This document shows, in pieces, positions 5,359 to 9,619 of a stretch of DNA of 9,619 bases. Made by a program: the position numbers and the translations under genes. Numbering within the stretch: position 1 is the first letter of the stretch; each line of letters opens with the position of its first letter. The DNA comes from Bacillota bacterium (lineage in GTDB: Bacteria > Bacillota > Desulfitobacteriia > Desulfitobacteriales > Desulfitobacteriaceae), in the NCBI GenBank assembly GCA_023390635.1, contig JAEWCM010000073.1:1-9619 (forward strand), read 5' to 3'. A model generated the notes under the pieces. The model saw only the letters and a program-made list of their open reading frames with translations, had not been told where the DNA came from and did no database searches.

Positions 5359-5607
5359 CTCTGGGGGTATAGGAAAAAGCGGCTTGCTGAAGCTTGAGAT
5401 CAGCCGGAGGAGGCACAAGATACTCAAGTGAGCGATTCGCGGAAGCAACGTTAAGAAAAAACGGGGTTCAGGCGCCAAACAAGTCAAGGATCACATCCAG
5501 AATGACCCAAGGGTTTTGACTTGTTAGCCTGAATCCCGTTTTTTTAGTTGCGTTAGCGTGCTCACGGAGTATCCTGCGCCTACCTCCGCAGCCCCTGTAC
5601 TCCCCCA
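5359..5607. repeat. Giant hairpin C
   Basis: An imperfect palindrome of about 250 bp. The inner arms are 5456-5486 and 5516-5545. The outer arms can be followed from about 5405-5430 against 5560-5587 (GGAGG-AGGC-CA-GATACTC pattern with scattered changes) and more loosely to CTGGGGGTATAGG near 5361 against the complement of 5590-5607. The left arm carries roughly 20 extra bases near 5380-5402. The order of parts (variable outer arm, A/T tract, CGGG-rich inner stem ending in TCAA, short loop) parallels hairpin A. Confidence 0.75.
5456..5545. terminator. Bidirectional terminator-like inner stem of hairpin C
   Basis: AAAAAACGGGGTTCAGGC (5456-5473) pairs with GCCTGAATCCCGTTTTTTT (5527-5545) with one G-A mismatch, and AACAAGTCAA with TTGACTTGTT further in. 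The plus strand ends in seven Ts and the minus strand in six, so either transcript would leave a GC-rich stem followed by a U-run. It sits between the convergent GrpB-family and SDR genes and would be able to end both. Confidence 0.6.
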
Positions 5608-5623
5608 AAACCCTCCCGAACAA

Positions 5624-5652
5624 GTAGATAAATTACTATTTTGCGACAGCCC
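5624..5652 (-). repeat. Right terminal inverted repeat of the nested-palindrome element
   Basis: The reverse complement begins GGGCTGTCGCAAAATAGTAA and ends in TTTATCTAC. It matches the left repeat at 27 of 29 positions. It ends 22 bp before the stop codon of the convergent SDR gene. Confidence 0.85.
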
Positions 5653-5674
5653 ATTATAGCATACGCTCTTAAAA

Positions 5675-6433
5675 TTAATAAGCTCCCCAGCCACCATCCG
5701 CTGTGATCACACTGCCGTTCACAAAGCTGGATTCATCGGAAGCCAGAAATACTGCGATTTGAGCAATTTCAGCAGCCTCTCCTGCCCTGGGATTCAAATT
5801 TATACCTGCCATAGCCCTTTCCATGCCAAATGGATTGGGAGCCGTAATCGTTGACCCGATAGCCGTGTTAACCGCTCCCGGAGCAATCGCATTGCAACGG
5901 ATTCCTTTCTGGGCATATTGAAAACCTACATTTTTAGTAAAACCCACCACCGCATGTTTAGAAGCGGTATAGACTGCCCCGGCCCGGGATCCGCGTAATC
6001 CTCCTAAAGAAGCGATATTAATAATAATCCCCTGCTCTTTGGGAAGAAAGATAGAGAGAGCCTTACGGGTACAGCGCATAGGCCCTGTCACATTGACAGC
6101 AAAGACCTTCTCCCACAACTCATCAGTCAAGTCCCCTGCCGGCACAAAGTTATCCATAATACCGGCGTTATTGACCAGGATATCCAATGTACCGTACTCA
6201 TTCACCGCCGTGTCTATCATACCCTGAACGTCCTCTTCTTTAGCCACATTAGCCGGTACGGCAGTGGCAATTCCCTGATCAGCCCTGATTTCATCAGCGA
6301 TTTTTTGGGCCGCCCCGACATTAATGTCTCCCAATACTACTTTTGCTCCTTCTCTGGCATAGGCCTTAGCAATTTCTTTCCCCATGCCTGAGGCTGCGCC
6401 GGTGACCACCGCGACTTTCCCGCTTAATCTCAT
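5675..6433 (-). CDS. Short-chain dehydrogenase/reductase (SDR), classical type
   Basis: A 252-aa classical SDR, a cytoplasmic NAD(P)-dependent oxidoreductase, of normal length. Motifs in order: cofactor-binding TGAASGMG (residues 11-18), Asp36 at the end of beta-2 (GDIN, favouring NAD over NADP), NNAG (88-91), catalytic Asn114 (VNVTG), Ser142, Tyr155 and Lys159 (YTASK), and the C-terminal 'ITADGGWGAY'. The catalytic tetrad is complete. The sequence resembles 3-oxoacyl-ACP-reductase or glucose-dehydrogenase-like SDRs, whose substrates cannot be told from sequence. The ATG (complement of 6431-6433) follows GGAGGAA at about 8 nt. It appears to be transcribed alone. Confidence 0.92.
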   Translation of the reverse strand: MRLSGKVAVVTGAASGMGKEIAKAYAREGAKVVLGDINVGAAQKIADEIRADQGIATAVPANVAKEEDVQGMIDTAVNEYGTLDILVNNAGIMDNFVPAGDLTDELWEKVFAVNVTGPMRCTRKALSIFLPKEQGIIINIASLGGLRGSRAGAVYTASKHAVVGFTKNVGFQYAQKGIRCNAIAPGAVNTAIGSTITAPNPFGMERAMAGINLNPRAGEAAEIAQIAVFLASDESSFVNGSVITADGGWGAY

Positions 6434-6458
6434 TTTCCATTCCTCCGTTTCTTATTTT

Positions 6459-6487
6459 TTATAAGAATAGGATTAACACTTCTCCAA
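6459..6487 (-). promoter_or_regulatory. Candidate promoter of the SDR gene
   Basis: On the minus strand TTGGAG (complement of 6482-6487) and TTATAA (complement of 6459-6464) are 17 bp apart. Transcription would start near 6452, leaving a leader of about 20 nt with the ribosome-binding site. Consensus matching only. Confidence 0.4.
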
Positions 6488-6496
6488 AGATTAACT

Positions 6497-6532
6497 CATG
6501 ATAAATACAAAATTATCATGCCGATTTTGTAT
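6497..6532. promoter_or_regulatory. Interlocking inverted repeats upstream of the SDR promoter
   Basis: CATGATAA (6497-6504) pairs with TTATCATG (6513-6520), and ATACAAAAT (6505-6513) pairs with ATTTTGTAT (6524-6532). Both are perfect, and the arms alternate, so only one hairpin can form at a time in RNA. Lying about 10 bp upstream of the proposed -35, they could equally be two operator sites for a dimeric regulator. Confidence 0.5.
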
Positions 6533-6545
6533 TGGAAGGTCATCC

Positions 6546-6569
6546 CTTTTTCCTGATATTCAGAAAAAG
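6546..6569. repeat. Inverted repeat in the SDR/membrane-protein spacer
   Basis: CTTTTTCCTGA (6546-6556) and TCAGAAAAAG (6560-6569) are complementary except for one extra C, around a 3-nt loop. It lies about 100 bp downstream of the minus-strand membrane-protein gene's stop and could serve as its terminator, since the minus strand reads into a T-run. The rest of the spacer 6570-6670 shows nothing else I can name. Confidence 0.4.
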
Positions 6570-6670
6570 TCTCATTACTGATGTCTTTTTTCAGTTAAAT
6601 CCTCTCCTTTCTCTCACCCTATGCTCGAATTAAATAAGAGTTTCAGAATTGAAGTATTCCTACTATCTAA

Positions 6671-7219
6671 TCATGGTTCTTGAACCAATAGTGACTCTGC
6701 TCTCTTCATTAAGCCCATGATGAGAAGCAAAGCGATGAGGGAAATAACGGCGATCAAAACAACGAATGCCATTACAGCCGAATGCAAAAAACTCAGCAGC
6801 AGCGCTACAATCATCCCAAGCTGAGCGTAGAAATAATAGCTCCAACGCTTCAACGCCAAATTCTCAAGTATAGGAACATCCTGAGCCTTTGCCTCTTCAG
6901 CAATGCCTTGACAAAGGTGGCAAATCATCAGCAAATTCAAGATCCAAATTATTATGCTGGGCAATAGAACCAGCCAAAAGCTCCCGAAAGATGGCAAGGG
7001 ATAATATTCTACCTTCACTTCATATATATTGAAAATAGACAAGAACCCCAGAATTAGAGCGTACTTTTTTGCCTGGGCAAAATGTCCGCTCAAAGAAATA
7101 ATCTCATTTAGCCCGGAATAGACCAGCCAATATCCGATAAGGTCAGGAAGAATATCAAATCCCTCAATTCTCAAATCAAAAAAGAATAAAAATCCCCAAA
7201 AAATCTTATTAAACCTCAA
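6671..7219 (-). CDS. Multi-pass membrane protein of unknown function
   Basis: A 182-aa protein with about five hydrophobic segments. The N-terminal 'GFLFFFDLRIEGFDILPDLIGYWLVYSGL' region is a recurring opening of small Firmicutes membrane proteins of unknown role. It is followed by 'YALILGFLSIFNIY', a strongly hydrophobic 'FWLVLLPSIIIWILNLLMI' and two C-terminal segments around 'LGMIVALLLSFLHSAV' and 'AFVVLIAVISLIALLLIM'. No catalytic motif is visible. The start is TTG (complement of 7217-7219), chosen because AGGAGG lies 7 nt upstream. The divergent kinase gene begins 320 bp away. Confidence 0.75.
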   Translation of the reverse strand: MRFNKIFWGFLFFFDLRIEGFDILPDLIGYWLVYSGLNEIISLSGHFAQAKKYALILGFLSIFNIYEVKVEYYPLPSFGSFWLVLLPSIIIWILNLLMICHLCQGIAEEAKAQDVPILENLALKRWSYYFYAQLGMIVALLLSFLHSAVMAFVVLIAVISLIALLLIMGLMKRAESLLVQEP

Positions 7220-7539
7220 ATGGATTCCTCCTCTTCTAATTTAATTTCCCCTATATACTTATTAAACCATGCACTTCCATTTTGGACAATAAAAACGGTT
7301 TTTAGTTTTTTAAAATTATTACACTATCCCATATAATCTTATGTTTGTTTTTCAAATATTATAAAAAGAAACAATATTCGACAACATATTATATTTTTCT
7401 CGGAAGGATTTTCTCCTTTTATTGTGAAATATTATATTTTCTACGAAATACTTTTATACTCAAAGTATTAATCAATTTAAATATTAAAAATATTTCGCAA
7501 CAATATTCGATTTTCATAATAAGAGGAGACGAGGGCTGA
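7220..7539 (+). other. AT-rich, repeat-dense leader of the sensor kinase gene
   Basis: This 320-bp spacer shows no credible gene. It contains: TATAAT at 7332-7337 (no good -35); the direct repeat AACAATATTCGA at 7370-7381 and 7499-7510; the direct repeat ATATTATATTTT(T)CT at 7386-7400 and 7429-7442; the inverted repeat AATACTTT/AAAGTATT (7447-7454, 7462-7469); and the inverted repeat AAATATT/AATATTT (7479-7485, 7489-7495). It must hold the divergent promoters of the membrane protein and the kinase. The repeats may be binding sites or 5'-UTR structure. Confidence 0.5.
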
Positions 7540-8145
7540 ATGACTTTTATTGACATCTGCAGTTCAAACCCCGACTTAAAGTTCCTGTTGGATTCTAATT
7601 TTTCAAGTATAATTCAAGAAGGTTTCTTGATCGCTACCGACATTACCTGCAAGAACATCATTCCCAATCCAATCGCCGCAAGATTCTTGCGGATTGAACC
7701 CTGTGAACAGTTTTCACCTTCAACCGAAGCTTTTCCTTCATTAAAAATATATGAACAAGGAAAACTGCTGTCACCGGAAGAGATGCCAATGCAACAAGCA
7801 GTGCAACATGGTCGGGAAAGCTATGGCCGCCGACTGGACTTTGTCTGGGAAGACGAAGTTATCAAAACAGCAATATGGAATGCCCGTCCCTTACGTGATG
7901 AGAGTCATAATATCTGTGGTTCCATTGCAACTCTGAAAGATATTACCCCTATCGTGGATATGAAAAAGCAGCTGGAAAAGCGGCAAAGCGATTTGACAAA
8001 AGAAATAATAGAACGAAAACAGATTAACACTCAAATCAGTTTACAGGCTCAGCTGCTGTCTGCTGTCCACGATGCTATTGTGGCAGTGGATGAACATTAT
8101 GCCATTACTTATTGGAACACGATGGCCGAGAAATTATTTGGCTGA
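7540..8145 (+). CDS. N-terminal fragment of the interrupted kinase (PAS1 plus start of PAS2)
   Basis: The part translated before the TGA is 201 aa. PAS1 contains the usual landmarks 'SSIIQEGFLIATD', 'NPIAARFLRI', 'SPEEMPMQQAV' and 'ARPLRDESHNICGSIATLKDIT'. A heptad-like linker (MKKQLEKRQSDLTKEIIERK) joins it to the first strands of PAS2 (HDAIVAVDEHYAITYWNTMAEKLFG). The ATG at 7540 is preceded by AGAGGAG (7522-7528) at 11 nt and GAGGG (7531-7535) at 4 nt. If translation really stops here, this peptide lacks all output domains and could at most act as a free sensor or dimerisation module. Confidence 0.6.
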   Translation: MTFIDICSSNPDLKFLLDSNFSSIIQEGFLIATDITCKNIIPNPIAARFLRIEPCEQFSPSTEAFPSLKIYEQGKLLSPEEMPMQQAVQHGRESYGRRLDFVWEDEVIKTAIWNARPLRDESHNICGSIATLKDITPIVDMKKQLEKRQSDLTKEIIERKQINTQISLQAQLLSAVHDAIVAVDEHYAITYWNTMAEKLFG

Positions 8146-8173
8146 AAAGCTGAAGAAGTGATAGGACTTTTCA
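8143..8173 (+). other. In-frame TGA at the base of a 7-bp hairpin
   Basis: TGAAAAG (8143-8149) is perfectly complementary to CTTTTCA (8167-8173), with a 17-nt interval that can add a CT/AG pair. The stop codon is the bottom of the stem. In E. coli fdhF the selenocysteine UGA also lies at the base of its SECIS hairpin, but I do not see a clear SECIS apical loop here, and tryptophan rather than cysteine is expected at this site. The stem is AT-rich and may be chance. Confidence 0.35.
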
Positions 8174-9619
8174 TCAATGATGTTTTTCAATCCGACGTTC
8201 CTCATTCTTTACCAAATGAAGCAATGGGGGAAATACTTTCAGATAATTTTTATGTTGGAGAAGTCAACTATTATCACAAAGACGGGACTCTCATCTATGC
8301 AGAAGTTCATACCACCGTTCTTCGAAATGTGGATGGAAAATTTGCCGGAAATGTCACTTCTATCAGGGATGTCACCAAATGCAGAGAAGAACAAAAAATA
8401 TTAAGATCAATCAAAGATGAGCTGACCTCCGAAGTGGAAGGTCTTTTAAAGCTTCATTCTCTCAGTACCCACATCATTTCCAACGTCAATTTAAACGCCA
8501 TCTGCCAGGAAATTCTCCAAATCGCGATCGCTCTAACTCAAGCAGATAAAGGAAATATTCAACTGTTTGTCAATAATGAAGCACATAGAGATTTCATAGC
8601 CCAGTTTGGTTTTCAAGAATCTTTTCTGAGCTATTTCGGAGCCACTTCCCCGGATCATGGATCATGTGGACAAGCTTTTAGAGAAAAAAGAAGAGTTATC
8701 GTCGAAAATGTCGCTCAGAGCCCTCTCTTCCATGATAAACCTGATCTTTTATTTATGCAGGAAGAGAATATCTATTGCTGTCAATCTACTCCTATGATCA
8801 GCAGCACGGGAGATTTGATGGGCGTACTGTCGACCCATTATGAAACCCCTCATATTTTCAGTGAACGGGAACAGCGGATGTTGGATTTGCTTGCCCATCA
8901 GGCTGCAGACATTATTGCAAGCCTGAATGTGGAAGAAGCCCTGCAAGAAAGCGAACATCGGGCTCTTATCCTTGTGGAAAATCTCAGAAAAGCGGATGAA
9001 AATAAAAATCAATTTCTCAGCAACCTTTCCCATGAACTGCGCAACCCCTTGGCTTCCATTATGATGAGTCTGTCCCTTCTCAAACTTGCCCTTCCCGGAT
9101 CAAAGCAGGCCACACAGGCTATAGAAGTTTTGGAAAGACAAACCAACCAGCTTTCATCACTTGTCAACGATCTATTAGAGGTTACGCGAATTTCCCAAAA
9201 CAAAATTATTTTAAAAAAGGAACAAGTGGAGATAAACTCACTAATAGCTAAAACAGTGGCAGATTGCCAGGCTTTATTTGACGATAAAAATATAACTTTG
9301 AATTTGACATTATCTCCACTCCCCATCTATCTGCAGGCCGATCCTACCCGACTGACCCAAATTATCGGCAATCTACTTCATAATTCCTGCAAATTCACCG
9401 CATCGGGAGGACAAACCCAGGTTACAGTTTCCAAAGATATGGTCAATAACCAGATTATCTTCAGTATCGAGGATAATGGATTGGGCATCGATACTGAAAT
9501 ATTGCAAGACATGTTTCAACCTTTTGTTCAGGCTGAAAATTCTCTCGCCCATAGCAACGGAGGTCTTGGGCTTGGCTTAGCTATCGTGAAAGGAATGGTG
9601 GAACTGCACGGCGGTACGG
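8158..9619 (+). CDS. C-terminal part of the interrupted kinase (PAS2 remainder, GAF, HisKA, HATPase), partial at right edge
   Basis: In the same frame after the TGA, the first possible restart codons are GTG at 8158 and ATG at 8224; neither has a convincing Shine-Dalgarno. GTG 8158 is 12 nt past the stop, close enough for reinitiation. The product would have most of PAS2 ('NYYHKDGTLIYAEVHTTV', 'NVTSIRDVT'), a GAF domain with an unusual Cys-Cys pair (NIYCCQSTPM), and a complete HisKA and ATP-binding core. It could therefore still be an active kinase with a damaged PAS2. The G2 box is visible and the sequence leaves the window within the following 'VELHGGT'. Confidence 0.6.
   Translation, partial: MIGLFINDVFQSDVPHSLPNEAMGEILSDNFYVGEVNYYHKDGTLIYAEVHTTVLRNVDGKFAGNVTSIRDVTKCREEQKILRSIKDELTSEVEGLLKLHSLSTHIISNVNLNAICQEILQIAIALTQADKGNIQLFVNNEAHRDFIAQFGFQESFLSYFGATSPDHGSCGQAFREKRRVIVENVAQSPLFHDKPDLLFMQEENIYCCQSTPMISSTGDLMGVLSTHYETPHIFSEREQRMLDLLAHQAADIIASLNVEEALQESEHRALILVENLRKADENKNQFLSNLSHELRNPLASIMMSLSLLKLALPGSKQATQAIEVLERQTNQLSSLVNDLLEVTRISQNKIILKKEQVEINSLIAKTVADCQALFDDKNITLNLTLSPLPIYLQADPTRLTQIIGNLLHNSCKFTASGGQTQVTVSKDMVNNQIIFSIEDNGLGIDTEILQDMFQPFVQAENSLAHSNGGLGLGLAIVKGMVELHGGT

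Larger units (their letters stand above)
4943..5652. mobile_element. MITE-like non-coding element with 29-bp terminal inverted repeats and nested giant hairpins
   Basis: About 710 bp bounded by 29-bp inverted repeats (4944-4972 and 5624-5652, 27/29 identical). The inside is almost entirely palindromic: hairpin A (about 4996-5217), hairpin B (5228-5283), a 9-bp tandem repeat (5280-5311) and hairpin C (about 5359-5607). Open frames within it are short and follow the palindromes, so I regard it as non-coding. Terminal repeats around DNA with no transposase suggest a miniature element moved in trans. It lies exactly between two convergent genes and damages neither. I see no clear target-site duplication: the left flank ends in AT-rich AATAAATAA and the right begins ATTATAGC. 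A structured RNA or replication/packaging site is an alternative. Confidence 0.7.
7540..9619 (+). pseudogene. PAS-PAS-GAF sensor histidine kinase interrupted by an in-frame TGA; 3' end beyond window
   Basis: A single continuous frame encodes a hybrid-free, apparently soluble sensor histidine kinase. Counting the TGA as residue 202, the parts are: PAS1 (about 20-137), a charged helical linker (138-167), PAS2 (about 168-285), a second linker, GAF (about 305-460), HisKA with phospho-acceptor His498 in SNLSHELRNPLASI, and HATPase_c with the N box (GNLLHNSCKFT, Asn615), G1 box (EDNGLGI, Asp645) and G2 box (GGLGLGLAIVKGM). The only interruption is TGA at 8143-8145, between LFG and KAEEVIG. PAS domains commonly read LFGW-x-x-E-E-V-I-G there, so TGG to TGA (Trp to stop) is the simplest explanation. 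The kinase motifs downstream are all intact, which suggests a recent mutation, a sequencing error, or tolerated readthrough. No transmembrane segment is seen, so it probably senses a cytoplasmic signal. Confidence 0.8.

Noticed and set aside
5058..5487. Two minus-strand frames inside the nested-palindrome element
   Set aside because: They run through hairpin arms and the tandem repeat (giving repeats such as 'INRINRI'), have no clear start signals and match nothing I recognise.
4943..5652. tRNA, rRNA or known riboswitch in the palindromic element
   Set aside because: I see no cloverleaf, T-loop or riboswitch core motif; the pairing is long simple stems.
7345..7539. Plus-strand frame of 64 codons directly before the kinase gene
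   Set aside because: It starts with TTG without a ribosome-binding site, is made of AT-rich codons (mostly I, F, Y, K, N), and coincides with the repeat-filled leader. Its stop touching the kinase ATG appears accidental.
8143..8145. TGA read as tryptophan by a changed genetic code
   Set aside because: Other genes here end in or use stops normally (TAG and TAA terminators, TGG for Trp throughout), and the kinase itself uses TGG elsewhere.
8749..9326. Minus-strand frames opposite the kinase GAF and HisKA regions
   Set aside because: They lie opposite well-conserved GAF and histidine-kinase coding sequence and show no start signals.

Overview
The window looks like low-to-mid GC Firmicutes chromosome. 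Shine-Dalgarno sites are strong (AGGAGG type), TTG and GTG starts are common, spacers are AT-rich, and lipoproteins and a GAF/PAS histidine kinase are present. Gene content and codon style remind me of Desulfitobacterium or a close Clostridia/Peptococcaceae relative. That placement is an inference from recall, not a search result.

Layout, left to right. Positions 1-127 are the end of an IS3-type insertion sequence, with the first 20 codons of its OrfA on the minus strand. A short MGMT/alkyltransferase-like gene follows (to 596). Positions 671-3384 hold a four-gene plus-strand cluster: an unrecognised 149-aa protein, a Ser/Gly-rich lipoprotein, a glutathionylspermidine-synthase-like ATP-grasp ligase (YgiC/YjfC type) and a DUF350 membrane protein (YjfL type). 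An extended -10 promoter overlapped by a TATACCA inverted repeat precedes the cluster. It resembles a reduced Gram-positive version of the E. coli yjfL-yjfM-yjfC set, a predicted peptide/polyamine amidoligase system with no firmly known substrate. Converging on it are a minus-strand lipoprotein and GNAT acetyltransferase pair (4285 to 3405). A GrpB-family protein is transcribed divergently from that pair (4424-4942).

Positions 4943-5652 carry no credible gene. They form a compact element bounded by 29-bp terminal inverted repeats (27/29 identical). Inside are two very large imperfect hairpins, a smaller near-perfect hairpin and a 9-bp tandem repeat. It starts one base after the GrpB stop codon and ends 22 bp from the stop of the next gene, and looks like a non-autonomous (MITE-like) mobile element that also supplies bidirectional terminators.

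Beyond it, on the minus strand, are an SDR oxidoreductase (6433-5675), with a candidate promoter and interlocking palindromes upstream, and a multi-pass membrane protein (7219-6671). An AT-rich, repeat-filled leader (7220-7539) precedes a plus-strand PAS-PAS-GAF-HisKA-HATPase sensor kinase. This kinase runs off the right edge in one unbroken frame except for a single TGA at 8143, exactly where PAS domains usually carry tryptophan.

The items most worth following up are the nested-palindrome element, the TGA-interrupted kinase and the ATP-grasp/DUF350/lipoprotein cluster.
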